The notes under the pieces are model-generated. The model was given only the letters and a program-made list of their open reading frames with translations. It made no database searches and was not told the origin of the DNA. From Bacillota bacterium (lineage in GTDB: Bacteria; Bacillota; Sulfobacillia; Sulfobacillales; Sulfobacillaceae): 64,000 bases of DNA. The position numbers were made by a program, and so were the translations under genes. The stretch lies in contig JAPNUO010000002.1 in assembly GCA_026627065.1 (NCBI GenBank), positions 434,001 to 498,000 on the forward strand, written 5' to 3'. Every line of letters begins with the position of its first letter. The first letter of the stretch is position 1. Shown piece after piece: positions 26,916 to 36,376 of this stretch.

Positions 26916-29900
26916 ATGGAACCCTATCTCGTGTTTGCCGACCCTGTGTTCCCGTCTGACGTCGCGGGCCTCCAGCCCGCGGCCGTGCAGCGCGCCCTGA
27001 CGGCTGCGGGGTGGCCCTGTGTGGTGGTGAGCGCTGCGGAGCTCAAAGAGGCGCTGGCCTGCCGGCCCTGGCGTGCGCTCCTGTGGTTGCAAGGGTCGTA
27101 CTTTCCCGAGGACGCATGGTCCGCGCTCTATCGTCAGCTGCAGGCGGGTGTCGGCCTCATCTTCTGCGGCGGCCGGCCGTTTTGGTATCCCGTGTGGAGG
27201 ACGGTGGAAGGCTGGCAGCCGCAGCCCCGTCAAGTGAGTTATCACCGCGCTTTAGGGATCTATGAGGTGTACGAGACCCCGCTCGCCGAACCGGGAGTTA
27301 TCGAGGTTCTTGAGGGAGGCCAAACGTTAGCGGCGGTGGCATCGCGGTTTCAGACGCGGCACGGGATCGCGTGCGTCTGGCATCTAGCCCAGGGGCACCG
27401 CTATCCGCACGAACTCGGCGCGGAAGGGTGGGTGTCGGCAGAGGTCGAACCCCTCTTGCATCAGCGGGACGCCGCCGGCTATGTGGTCACCAGTCCGGTG
27501 CTCCAGGTCACCCATCGGCCCCCGGCCTTTGCCGGCAGCCGGTGGATCTGGGCCTGGGGCGATCCCTTGCGGGGGGCCGCGTTCCCTGAGCAGATGGCCG
27601 TGATCCAGGGACTGCTCGAGGCGTGGCAGGTTCGCCTGCGGTGGCAGGTGCGATCCGCGTACGCCTGTTACGAGCCGGGCGAAGCCGTGACCATTCAGGT
27701 GGCGGCCGAACGCCCGGCCGATGCCGTCGAGGGCGGGGAGCTGGAGGGCTGCGGAACGCTTGAGATCTGGTCCACTACCCCCGACCGCCGACGTCTGTGG
27801 ACACAGTCCGCGCCGCTTGCCGAACGCTCGCCGTGGCGGGAGACCGTCAGGATTCCGGAACCGTTCGATCCCGGCTTGTACGATGTCGCCTGGACGTGGA
27901 CGCCGGCTCGCGGTGCCCCCCAGCGCGTGTGGGATGCCTTTTGGGTCAAGGATGCCGCGCTGCTGGCCATGGGGGAGCGCCTCCGGGTGGGTCGCCAGTA
28001 CTTCCGGCGGGGCGACCGCCACACGTTGGTGGTGGGCACGACCTATATGGATCCGCGGGCCGGTCGGGCGTTTTTGCAGGACCCGCATCCCTTTTTGTGG
28101 GATCGCGACTTTGCGTTGCTGCGCGCCTGGGGCGTGTCCCTCATCCGAACTGGGCTCTGGACGGGCTGGGAGGCCCTGCGGGCCCCCAACGGGGAGATTC
28201 CCGAAGCGGCGCTGCGCGCCCTGGACGCGTTGGTGCTGACGGCTCAGCGGCATGGGTTAGACGTCGTCTTCACCTTTTTTGCGTTCACGCCGCCCACGTG
28301 GGCCGGGCCCAATCCCTATCTGAGCCCTGGCAATCAAGCGGCGCAGGCGCGCTTTGTCACCGCGATTGCCGAGCGCTACCGAACTGCCACCCATGTCCAC
28401 TGGGATCTCATCAACGAGCCCTCGACCTTTGATCCCCGGCGGCCCTTTGCCGGTCCCGTGCCCTTGAAGGACCCGGATGAGCGCGCGGCGTTTCGTGCGT
28501 GGCTGACCGCGCGGGATTCGCTGACAGCCATTCGTCAGCATTGGGATGAAACCCCCATCGCTCTACCGACGACCGCGGAGTTGGAGCCCCCGGATCCGGC
28601 GACCATTAACTTTGACCTGACCGATGTCATGGCAGCCAAGCGCGGCCAGCGTTGGCTGGATTATGTGCAGTTTTCCGACGAGATGCTGGGTCAGTGGGCA
28701 GCCACCCTGGCCCGGGTGGCCCGAGAAGCGAGTGGCGACGCCTTGGTGACGGTCGGTCAGGATGAAGCCTGGGGCCAGCAGCGCCCGACGCAGTTCTTTC
28801 GTCGGCCGGAGCTCGACTATTCTACGGTGCATACTTGGTGGCTGGGCGATCATCTCCTGTGGGATGGGGTCATGGCCCGGTTCGAGGGCAAGCCTCTCTT
28901 GGTGCAAGAAACCGGCATCATGCATGTGGAGCGCCCCAACGGGCACAGCCTACGCACCGAGGAGGACGCACGCGACCTGCTGGCGCGGAAATTCGCGTAT
29001 GCCTTCATGGCTGGGGCGACCGGCGTGGTGCAGTGGATTTGGCAGACGAACAGCTTCATGGATAACCCTAACGAGTCGACGATAGGCGCGGTGCGGCACG
29101 ACGGCAGCCTGAAACCGGAAGCGTTTGTGCTGCGAGACTTTGCGCAGTTTGTGCGCGCGGTGCGGCCGTATGTGACGGAGCCGCGTCCCGAGTGCGTCGG
29201 GATCTTCGTGCCCGAAGAGCACATGGCGGCCCATCGCTCGGTGGCGATCGTTGCCACCCAGCGGGCGGTGGACGCGCTTTTCGAAGTGAGCCACCACGGG
29301 GTGCGGGCCATCCGGGCGGCTGATTTGGCGGCCGGCTCTACGACCGGGCTGGAGGTGTTGTGGTGTCCCGTACCTCACAATCTGTCCGAGACGACCTTCC
29401 AGACGCTGGCGGCGTGGGTGCGGGCCGGCGGTGTCGTTATCTGGACGGGGCCCCTCTCGTGGGACCGGTATTTTGCCCACAGTCGGCGGCACGAGTTCTT
29501 GACCGGGCCCTTGCACCGCCGGCCCTTAATGCTGGGCGAGGTGCTGCGGCTGGAGGATCGGGAAGTGCCGTTGCACTTTTCCTATGTCCACGCCTGCCAG
29601 AGTGAACTGGAACTCCCGGCGGACGCCTCCCTCCATGAGGCGGTGCCCGTATACACGTATTCCCTAGGATCCGGGTGCTGGATCTGGTGCCCGCTCCCCG
29701 TGGAATTGGCGGAAAGCCGAGACGCGGTGCAGGCGGTGTACCACGCGCTCGGGGCGTCCGTCTTGCGCGATCCCCTCCGCCTGCACGGGGGACGGAGCGG
29801 CCGCATCATCAGCCGAAAAATTGCCTGGCAGCAGGCGATCTGGTATCTCATGGTTTCCGAAGCCGGGGTCGACGAGCGGGTGACGGTGGAAGATCGGGAC

Positions 29901-30014
29901 ACGCGAACGCACTTCACCGTGCACATTCCCCGCGGCGGCGTCGCCATGTGGGTGGTGGATAATGCCGGCAAGATTGTGGCGCGATACGGCGAGGTGAGTC
30001 TCGGAATCTCTTGA
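26916..30014 (+). CDS. large clan GH-A-type glycoside hydrolase with flanking flavodoxin/GATase-like segments
   Basis: About 1032 residues and cytoplasmic. The N-terminal segment (about residues 1-80) looks like a class-I GATase/flavodoxin-like fold (LLWLQGSYFP, LIFCGGRPF). A beta-rich part follows. The middle is a (beta/alpha)8 barrel with acid/base Glu 501 in LINEPS and nucleophile Glu 665 in LLVQETG, as in GH5/GH42-type clan-A enzymes. A second GATase-like segment follows (CVGIFVPEEH to RAGGVVIWTG), as in GH42 beta-galactosidases. ATG 26916 follows AAGGGAGAG; the GTG nine bases earlier is too close to it. Substrate is unknown; beta-mannoside, beta-galactoside or beta-glucoside are all possible. 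Confidence 0.75.
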   Translation: MEPYLVFADPVFPSDVAGLQPAAVQRALTAAGWPCVVVSAAELKEALACRPWRALLWLQGSYFPEDAWSALYRQLQAGVGLIFCGGRPFWYPVWRTVEGWQPQPRQVSYHRALGIYEVYETPLAEPGVIEVLEGGQTLAAVASRFQTRHGIACVWHLAQGHRYPHELGAEGWVSAEVEPLLHQRDAAGYVVTSPVLQVTHRPPAFAGSRWIWAWGDPLRGAAFPEQMAVIQGLLEAWQVRLRWQVRSAYACYEPGEAVTIQVAAERPADAVEGGELEGCGTLEIWSTTPDRRRLWTQSAPLAERSPWRETVRIPEPFDPGLYDVAWTWTPARGAPQRVWDAFWVKDAALLAMGERLRVGRQYFRRGDRHTLVVGTTYMDPRAGRAFLQDPHPFLWDRDFALLRAWGVSLIRTGLWTGWEALRAPNGEIPEAALRALDALVLTAQRHGLDVVFTFFAFTPPTWAGPNPYLSPGNQAAQARFVTAIAERYRTATHVHWDLINEPSTFDPRRPFAGPVPLKDPDERAAFRAWLTARDSLTAIRQHWDETPIALPTTAELEPPDPATINFDLTDVMAAKRGQRWLDYVQFSDEMLGQWAATLARVAREASGDALVTVGQDEAWGQQRPTQFFRRPELDYSTVHTWWLGDHLLWDGVMARFEGKPLLVQETGIMHVERPNGHSLRTEEDARDLLARKFAYAFMAGATGVVQWIWQTNSFMDNPNESTIGAVRHDGSLKPEAFVLRDFAQFVRAVRPYVTEPRPECVGIFVPEEHMAAHRSVAIVATQRAVDALFEVSHHGVRAIRAADLAAGSTTGLEVLWCPVPHNLSETTFQTLAAWVRAGGVVIWTGPLSWDRYFAHSRRHEFLTGPLHRRPLMLGEVLRLEDREVPLHFSYVHACQSELELPADASLHEAVPVYTYSLGSGCWIWCPLPVELAESRDAVQAVYHALGASVLRDPLRLHGGRSGRIISRKIAWQQAIWYLMVSEAGVDERVTVEDRDTRTHFTVHIPRGGVAMWVVDNAGKIVARYGEVSLGIS

Positions 30015-30109
30015 GACTGCCATAATGAATCGAGAAACGGTAGAATGTGGGCGGTAGGACTCGGGTTGATGAATAGCTTTTATGAAAAACGAAGAAATGA
30101 GGGACGATC

Positions 30110-31027
30110 ATGCGGACGATGACGCTGGGCGGAAGCGACCTCACCGTGCCCGTGGTGGGCGTGGGGTGCATGCGGCTTAATCGGCTGACGGTTGCCGAAG
30201 CGCGGGACTTTTTGCACCGGGCCATGGAGCTCGGCGCCAACTTCTTTGACCATGCCGATATTTATGGCGGAGGCGCCTGCGAAGCGTTATTTGCGGAGGC
30301 GTTGGAGATGACGCCGCGCGTGCGGGAGACGGTGATCATTCAAACCAAGTGCGGGATCGCCCATGGACAGTACGACTTCTCCTATGAGCACATCTTGCAG
30401 GCGGTCGACGGCAGTCTTCAGCGGCTTCGCACCGACTATGTGGACGTCTTGTTGTTGCATCGGCCTGATCCCCTGGTGGAGCCGGAAGAGGTGGCGCGGG
30501 CCTTTGATGTGCTCGAGCAAGCGGGCAAGGTGCGCTATTTCGGGGTGTCCAACCATAAACCGGCCCAAATTGAGCTGTTGCGCAAATATGTCCGCCAGCC
30601 GCTCCATGTCAATCAGCTGCAGCTAAGCATTGCCCACGCGTCCATGATTGCGCAAGGGCTGGCTGTCAATATGCTGGTCGACGCCGCCATCGATCGGGAC
30701 GGCAGCGTGCTGGATTATTGCCGGCTGCACAACATCACCATCCAACCCTGGTCGCCGTTCCAACATGGCTTCTTCGCGGGCAGTTTCCTGGATCATCCGG
30801 ACTTTCCTGCGCTGAACCAGACGCTGCGGGACATTGCGGATCGTCATGGCGTGACCCCTACCACCATTGCGGTGGCGTGGCTCTTACGACATCCGGCGCA
30901 CATGCAGCCCATCATCGGCACCATGAATCCGGCCCGGTTGGCCGAGGCTGTGAAGGCCAGCGACGTGACGTTAAGCCGCGAGGACTGGTATCAAATTTAC
31001 CGCGCGGCCGGATATCCCGTGCCCTAG
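30110..31027 (+). CDS. aldo/keto reductase, YdhF-like
   Basis: Cytoplasmic NADPH-dependent oxidoreductase of 305 residues. Catalytic residues appear in FFDHADIYGGG (Asp, Tyr), IIQTKCG (Lys) and VLLLHRPDPL (His), and the C-terminal PIIGTMNPARLAEAV is the cofactor site. The NHKPAQIELL segment is characteristic of the YdhF branch. The ATG follows a GAGGGACG SD. It lies between two glycoside hydrolase genes, so a sugar or keto-glycoside substrate is likely. Confidence 0.93.
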   Translation: MRTMTLGGSDLTVPVVGVGCMRLNRLTVAEARDFLHRAMELGANFFDHADIYGGGACEALFAEALEMTPRVRETVIIQTKCGIAHGQYDFSYEHILQAVDGSLQRLRTDYVDVLLLHRPDPLVEPEEVARAFDVLEQAGKVRYFGVSNHKPAQIELLRKYVRQPLHVNQLQLSIAHASMIAQGLAVNMLVDAAIDRDGSVLDYCRLHNITIQPWSPFQHGFFAGSFLDHPDFPALNQTLRDIADRHGVTPTTIAVAWLLRHPAHMQPIIGTMNPARLAEAVKASDVTLSREDWYQIYRAAGYPVP

Positions 31028-31060
31028 GGGCGGCACGCAGATCGGGAAGGAGGGAGCGCA

Positions 31061-33478
31061 TTGCAATCGTTGGTCGCGATTCCGCCGCGGGAGGCTTGGC
31101 ATGTCGAGGCATGGGAAGCGGTGACCGTCCAACAGGAGGGGGTCACGGCCGTCGTGACCAGCGCGGCGGGGCATACCTGGGAGATTCGTCACTTCCCGGG
31201 GATCGTGTGCATCCAGTGGCGGAACGGGCGAGGTCTCTTTCACGAGGCGGTGCAGCCGCATCTCGGGGTGACCGCGGTGGGCTTGCCGCTCTCCGTGAAG
31301 CCGCATCCGGACGGCTGGGTGGTGGAGGCGGGAGCGCAGGCGGTCATGGTGAGCCGCAGCGGCGTCATGCAGGTCGAGACGGCAGAGGGGATCCGGTTTC
31401 GCTGGCACAGCTGGGCAGGCTGGGGTACGAGCCGGATGGTCGCCTGTGATTTGAGCGAACGGGAAGCGGTACTGGGGCTGGGGGAAAAGACCGGCGGGCT
31501 TGACAAACGCGGGCGGCGGTGGACCCAGTGGGCGACCGACGTGGCGCCCCATTATGCGGACACCGACCCCTTGTACCAGGCCATTCCCGTGATGGTGATG
31601 GCGGCACCCGGCGCGGCCCGTGGCGTCTTCTTGGCCAACACCAGCCGCAGCTATCAAGATCTCACGCGCCCAGACCACGCCGTGTTGGCGGTCGACGAAG
31701 GGCCGTTGACCCTTTACTGTTATCTCGGTCCCACCCTGGCTCACGTGCTGGAGCAACATACGCGCATGACCGGCCGGCCTGCGTTGCCGCCCCGCTGGGC
31801 GCTTGGGTGGCATCAAAGCCGCTGGAGCTACGGCGACGAGGCCACCGTGCGGCGCATTGTGGAGGAATACCGGCGGCGCCAGATCCCCTTGGATGCGGTC
31901 TACCTAGATATCGATTACATGGACCGCTATCATATTTTTCACTGGAATGCCGAGCGCTTTCCCGACCCCCCGACACTCCTGGCCGATATGGCGCGGGAGG
32001 GCGTGCACTTAGTGACCATTGTCGATCCCGGTGTGGCCGTGGATCCATCGGATCCCGTGTACCAAAGCGGGATGGCCCGGGATATTTTTCTCCGCTATGC
32101 CAATGGGAGGGACTTTGAAAGCCGCGTCTGGCCGGGCCTCTGTGTCTTTCCCGACTTCCTCAACCCTGAGGGGCGCGCCTGGTGGGCCGATCAGGTGGCC
32201 GCGTGGGCGCAACAAGGCCTGGACGGCTTGTGGATTGACATGAATGAACCGGCGCTCTTTGGCCGCGAAGAGGGCCGTCCCGAGGCGGGAGGATGGGCGA
32301 CGGACGCCGGGCTGGGCCATCGCGACGCACAGGGCGCCTGGGTGCCCCATACCAGCGTGCACAACGTCTATGCACTGCTGGAGGCGGTGGCCACCCGCGA
32401 AGGGCTCAAGCGTGCCGGCGTGGATCGCCCGTTTGTGCTGAGTCGGGCGGGCTTTGCCGGGATTCAGCAGGTGGCTGCGGTCTGGACCGGCGACAATCAC
32501 AGCTGGTGGGAACACTTAGCGCTCGCCATCCCCATGTGCCTGAATCTCGGCTTGTCGGGCGTGCCGTTTGTGGGTCCCGACATTGGCGGCTTTAACGAGG
32601 CGCCAAGTCCCGAGCTCTTTGCCCGGTGGGTGGCGATGGGCGCATTCTTTCCCTTTGCCCGCATTCACACTTCGCGGGAGACGCCGGCGCAAGAGCCCTG
32701 GGCGTTCGGCCCGGAGGTGGAGGCCATCAGCCGGCGGTACATTAGCTGGCGATATCGGCTGTTGCCCTATTGGGAGACGCTCTTCGAAGAGGCCCACCGC
32801 ACGGGCAGTCCCGTCATGCGGCCGCTTTTCTGGGAATTTCCGGAGGACGCGGAGAGCTACCGCGTGACCGACGAGTTTCTGGTGGGCTCCGAGCTTCTCG
32901 TCGCTCCGGTGACGCAACCGGGCGCGGGGGAGCGCGCGGTGTATCTGCCCGAGACCTGGTGGTACGACATCTGGGAAAAGCGGGTGGTGCCGCCGGGATG
33001 GCACCAGGTGGCCGCGCCTTGGGATCGCCTGCCGCTGTTTGTGCGGGCGGGGGGCGTGTTGCCGTTCGGGCCGGCCGTGACCTCGACGCAGGGCGGGCGC
33101 GAGCGCTGGACGGCGGGCGAGGACGGGCCGAGCGGCCTGTGGATGGTGCGAGGATCGGGGCAGCTGGTGGTGTATAGTGACGACGGCGAGACGAATGGGT
33201 ACCAACAAGGGCTCTGGCGGCGCCTGTATGTGACGGTGCGCGAAGCGGCAGAGGGTCCAGAGGTGGAACTGCGCGGCGAATGGCCGGACGCCGTCGCGCC
33301 GTGGCAGACGCGTCTCGAATGCTGGCTGCAGCCCTTTGACGCGCCCCCCCGTAGCGTGACAGTGGACGGTGAGGCGGCCCCCTGGCGCTGGGAGCCCGAT
33401 CAGTGCGCTGTGGTATGGACGATGCCAAAACCTGTCGACCGAGAGAGCATCCACGTGAAGATTGTCGCCCCGACTTAG
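31061..33478 (+). CDS. alpha-glucosidase/alpha-xylosidase-type GH31 enzyme
   Basis: Retaining glycoside hydrolase family 31, 805 residues, no signal peptide. The nucleophile Asp 393 in GLWIDMNEP and the acid/base Asp 478 in WTGDNHSWWEH are exact family marks; LGWHQSRWSYGDE and the LDAVYLDIDYMD segment are typical, with N- and C-terminal beta domains. TTG start at 31061 follows GGAAGGAGGGA. Directly downstream of the reductase gene (33 bases). It would release alpha-linked glucose or xylose from imported oligosaccharides; the substrate cannot be chosen from sequence. Confidence 0.93.
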   Translation: MQSLVAIPPREAWHVEAWEAVTVQQEGVTAVVTSAAGHTWEIRHFPGIVCIQWRNGRGLFHEAVQPHLGVTAVGLPLSVKPHPDGWVVEAGAQAVMVSRSGVMQVETAEGIRFRWHSWAGWGTSRMVACDLSEREAVLGLGEKTGGLDKRGRRWTQWATDVAPHYADTDPLYQAIPVMVMAAPGAARGVFLANTSRSYQDLTRPDHAVLAVDEGPLTLYCYLGPTLAHVLEQHTRMTGRPALPPRWALGWHQSRWSYGDEATVRRIVEEYRRRQIPLDAVYLDIDYMDRYHIFHWNAERFPDPPTLLADMAREGVHLVTIVDPGVAVDPSDPVYQSGMARDIFLRYANGRDFESRVWPGLCVFPDFLNPEGRAWWADQVAAWAQQGLDGLWIDMNEPALFGREEGRPEAGGWATDAGLGHRDAQGAWVPHTSVHNVYALLEAVATREGLKRAGVDRPFVLSRAGFAGIQQVAAVWTGDNHSWWEHLALAIPMCLNLGLSGVPFVGPDIGGFNEAPSPELFARWVAMGAFFPFARIHTSRETPAQEPWAFGPEVEAISRRYISWRYRLLPYWETLFEEAHRTGSPVMRPLFWEFPEDAESYRVTDEFLVGSELLVAPVTQPGAGERAVYLPETWWYDIWEKRVVPPGWHQVAAPWDRLPLFVRAGGVLPFGPAVTSTQGGRERWTAGEDGPSGLWMVRGSGQLVVYSDDGETNGYQQGLWRRLYVTVREAAEGPEVELRGEWPDAVAPWQTRLECWLQPFDAPPRSVTVDGEAAPWRWEPDQCAVVWTMPKPVDRESIHVKIVAPT

Positions 33479-33555
33479 ATAGCTGTGACGGCCAGGCGGC
33501 CGCGACCGCTCTCGTGGTTCCGGTTTGGATGGCGTGACAGCAAAGGAGTGAGAAC

Positions 33556-34539
33556 ATGCAGTACCGCACGGTCGGTAGGACGGGCGTTCAGGTTTCCCGC
33601 CTCTGTCTCGGAACCATGTCGTTTGGCGGCGCCGCCGACGAAGAGACGGCGCGGGCAATATTTCACCGGTGCCGCGAGGTGGGTATCAACTTTTTTGACA
33701 CGGCGGACGTCTACAACGGCGGTCGCGCTGAAGAAATTCTCGGCCGCTGCATTCGCGACTGTCGGGAGGAGGTCGTCCTAGCCACCAAAGTGTACTACCC
33801 TACCGGGCCAGACGTGAACGCCCGCGGCTTATCCCGCCGCCATATCCTTCAGGCGGTGGAGGCGAGCCTTCGGCGGCTCAACACGGATCGCATTGATTTT
33901 TACTTTGTGCATAGCTTCGATCCTGAAACGCCGATGGAAGAGACGTTGCGGGCCCTTGACGACCTCGTGACCCAGGGCAAGATCCTGTATCCGGCGGTGA
34001 GCAACTGGGCCGCCTGGCAAATTGCCAAAGCCCTCGGCGTGGCGGACAAGGAGCATTGGGCGCGCTTCGAGCTCGTTCAACCCATGTACAATTTGGTCAA
34101 GCGCCAGGCGGAAGTGGAAATTTTGCCCTTGGCGGCGTCGGAGCAATTGGGCGTGATCGCGTATAGTCCGTTGGGCGCAGGATTGCTGACGGGAAAGTAT
34201 GGCGTCAATCGGCGCCCCGAACAGGGGCGGCTGGTGGATGATCCCCGCTATGCCGCGCGGTATGCGGATACCGTGAACTTTGTAGTGGCTGATCGCTTTT
34301 GCGCGTATGCCGCCGAGCACGGCATTAAGCCGGCGACGCTGGCGGTTGCTTGGGTCATGTCCCACCCGGCGATGACGGCCCCCATTATCGGGCCGCGGAC
34401 CCTAGAGCAGCTGGAAGATTCTTTAGCCGCTCTGGAGGTTGACATGACGCCGGACCGGCGTCGGGACATTTCTGCCTTGTCCCCGACACCGCCGCCTGCC
34501 ACCGACCGCGCGGAAACCTTGCAGCCCCACTGGGCGTAA
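33556..34539 (+). CDS. aldo/keto reductase
   Basis: NADPH-dependent oxidoreductase of 327 residues, related to the copy at 1837-2835. Catalytic sites: INFFDTADVYNGG (Asp, Tyr), VVLATKVYYP (Lys), FYFVHSFDPE (His); C-terminal PIIGPRTLEQLEDS binds cofactor. ATG 33556 with AAGGAGTGAG SD. Last gene of the glycan run; the next gene converges with a 7-base gap. Confidence 0.93.
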   Translation: MQYRTVGRTGVQVSRLCLGTMSFGGAADEETARAIFHRCREVGINFFDTADVYNGGRAEEILGRCIRDCREEVVLATKVYYPTGPDVNARGLSRRHILQAVEASLRRLNTDRIDFYFVHSFDPETPMEETLRALDDLVTQGKILYPAVSNWAAWQIAKALGVADKEHWARFELVQPMYNLVKRQAEVEILPLAASEQLGVIAYSPLGAGLLTGKYGVNRRPEQGRLVDDPRYAARYADTVNFVVADRFCAYAAEHGIKPATLAVAWVMSHPAMTAPIIGPRTLEQLEDSLAALEVDMTPDRRRDISALSPTPPPATDRAETLQPHWA

Positions 34540-34546
34540 TCAATGG

Positions 34547-35134
34547 TCATTCGGCTTGTTGGTGAATCCAGTTTTGGAATTGCCGGGTCTCCGGCGTATC
34601 TTCCCACAGCAAAATGGTCACCCAGCGACCGGGCTCGGCTTCGGACTGACGGAGCACGGTAGCCAAGCAGTGCCAGGTGCGCTCTGGCCCTTGCAAGAAG
34701 AGGGAGAGCGCAGTGCCTTCCGGCAGTGCCCGGGGGAACTGGCAGCGAGTGCCGGTGGCGGAGACATCTTGGGTAATGCCCTGCACGCTTTGGCCGGGCC
34801 AGCGACCCCAACGAACTTGCACGCGCCAGCTAACCGGTAGCCGCCGGGCGCGCCGGCGTTCGATGGGGCGCGGCATGCCGACCAGCTGGATGACCAGCAG
34901 GGCCGGGTCATGCGTTTGCCGTTGCACTTTGACCGACTGCACCCATCTTAGGGGAGGTGCCGTCCACTCCATTTCAGCGAGCGTCTCTTGCGCAAAAAGA
35001 GCAGCGGCTGCTTCGTCCAAGGGCCGGACGAAGAGGTAGTCAAACAAGCGGTTCTCGATTTCGGCGCGCAAAGTGTGCGCGCCGTGGTGCAGCATGACCT
35101 GCGTGCCTTTAATCAGTGCTGTTGAGTAATCCAC
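34547..35134 (-). CDS. PilZ-domain protein, putative c-di-GMP effector
   Basis: 195 residues with a C-terminal PilZ domain. The RRRARRLPVSW (RxxxR) and DVSATGTRC (D/NxSxxG) signatures needed for c-di-GMP binding are present, after an N-terminal YcgR-like beta domain. The GTG at 35134 follows AAGGAGG, so a 45-residue upstream extension is rejected. It lies beside the CpaE-like gene and the Tad locus, which suggests that c-di-GMP tunes pilus function; that link is inference. Confidence 0.85.
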   Translation of the reverse strand: MDYSTALIKGTQVMLHHGAHTLRAEIENRLFDYLFVRPLDEAAAALFAQETLAEMEWTAPPLRWVQSVKVQRQTHDPALLVIQLVGMPRPIERRRARRLPVSWRVQVRWGRWPGQSVQGITQDVSATGTRCQFPRALPEGTALSLFLQGPERTWHCLATVLRQSEAEPGRWVTILLWEDTPETRQFQNWIHQQAE

Positions 35135-35162
35135 GGGTTCCTCCTTGCACCTCGATCCTACC

Positions 35163-36329
35163 TTAACGGTGCCGGCGTGTGAATGACTCAAACCAGGCGC
35201 GGGGGCCACGCCGTTTGGGCCGTCGACCGGATTCTTCCTGAATGAGGCGCGAGGCGAGATCGCCAATGGCGACGGCCAACGAGCTTTCTGGCTCGAGGCG
35301 CAAGAGCGGCACCCCTTGGTTCGCGGCCCGTGCGGGCAGATTCCCCTCGGTGGGCAACTCGTAGAGCACCGGCTGCTTCAAGGTGGCTGCGACATCCTGA
35401 ACGGTAATACCGGTCCTAGATCCGCTGCGGTTCAGCACCAACCGCACCTTTTGCTCGTCATAATGAAAACCTTGGCGGAACAGGCGCAAGGATTGAGAAA
35501 CGGCACGCAACGTGACGACGTCGGGAGTGGTGATGACCAGCACCACGTCACTCAAGTCGAGCGTGGTGACGTTGATTTGATCGTAGCCTGGCGACAAATC
35601 GACTATGACGTAATGGAAGGCTTGCCGGAGCCATTGAAACACGGGTACCAACGCCTCCGCGCGAATATCCTCGACTTCCTCCGGCGTTCGCGGGGCGGCG
35701 AGCACAAAGACCTGGGGCAGCACTTCTGTCAGCGCCCCCATGACCGCTTGCAAAGTCAAGGGCGCGGTCATCAGATCGCGAATCGTTGTCTTCGGGGTGG
35801 CGCCGAACAGGGCTGCGATGTCGCCAAAGGTTAAGTCCAGGTCTACAATCACCACCGGGTCGTGGACTTTGTCGGCAAGACTTACCGCGAGATTGGCGCT
35901 CAGCATCGTTTTTCCGACTCCCCCCTTTGACGAAAACACGCTGATGACGCGCCCCTCGCGCTTGTCTCCGGCGAGGGGGCGGGCCACGCGCTCCAGCGAG
36001 GGGAGCAACTCTTGCCGCCATTCAGCGCGATCCACAAGATCCTGGGCGCCAATCGTCAGAGCTCGCTTGGCGACGGCGGGGCCGTCGGCGCCGGCTAAGA
36101 GGATAATGGGGTAGGGCGCGTTCGCCAAGGAGGCGAGCGCGTCGGCAGAGGCGTTGGCTAAGAGGGCGTCGTCGAGAATCAGGACCCCTGGATGTGCTTG
36201 CCGGCAGGCCCGGATTGCCGTGAAGGCGTCGTGGGCGGTGCCGAGGAGAACCAAGTCTGGACGGCCCTTAATCTCTGCGACGATGGCCTGTTCTAAATCA
36301 CTGGCGACTGCCACATACACGGTAAACAT
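35163..36329 (-). CDS. CpaE/TadZ-like pilus ATPase, receiver-ParA fusion (copy 1)
   Basis: 388 residues: an N-terminal receiver-like domain (VLILDDALLANAS) and a ParA/MinD-type ATPase with deviant Walker A FSSKGGVGKTML (about residues 130-141) and Walker B VVIVDLDLTFGD. The position after GKT is Met, where family members usually have Thr or Ser. Such proteins place the Tad pilus machine at the cell pole or membrane. It is 28 bases upstream of the PilZ gene on the same strand. A second copy lies in the main locus (39184-40332). Confidence 0.88.
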   Translation of the reverse strand: MFTVYVAVASDLEQAIVAEIKGRPDLVLLGTAHDAFTAIRACRQAHPGVLILDDALLANASADALASLANAPYPIILLAGADGPAVAKRALTIGAQDLVDRAEWRQELLPSLERVARPLAGDKREGRVISVFSSKGGVGKTMLSANLAVSLADKVHDPVVIVDLDLTFGDIAALFGATPKTTIRDLMTAPLTLQAVMGALTEVLPQVFVLAAPRTPEEVEDIRAEALVPVFQWLRQAFHYVIVDLSPGYDQINVTTLDLSDVVLVITTPDVVTLRAVSQSLRLFRQGFHYDEQKVRLVLNRSGSRTGITVQDVAATLKQPVLYELPTEGNLPARAANQGVPLLRLEPESSLAVAIGDLASRLIQEESGRRPKRRGPRAWFESFTRRHR

Positions 36330-36376
36330 GGCGGACCTCCTCGGCGGCGTTTAACGTGTCCCATGGCATTCCAGAA

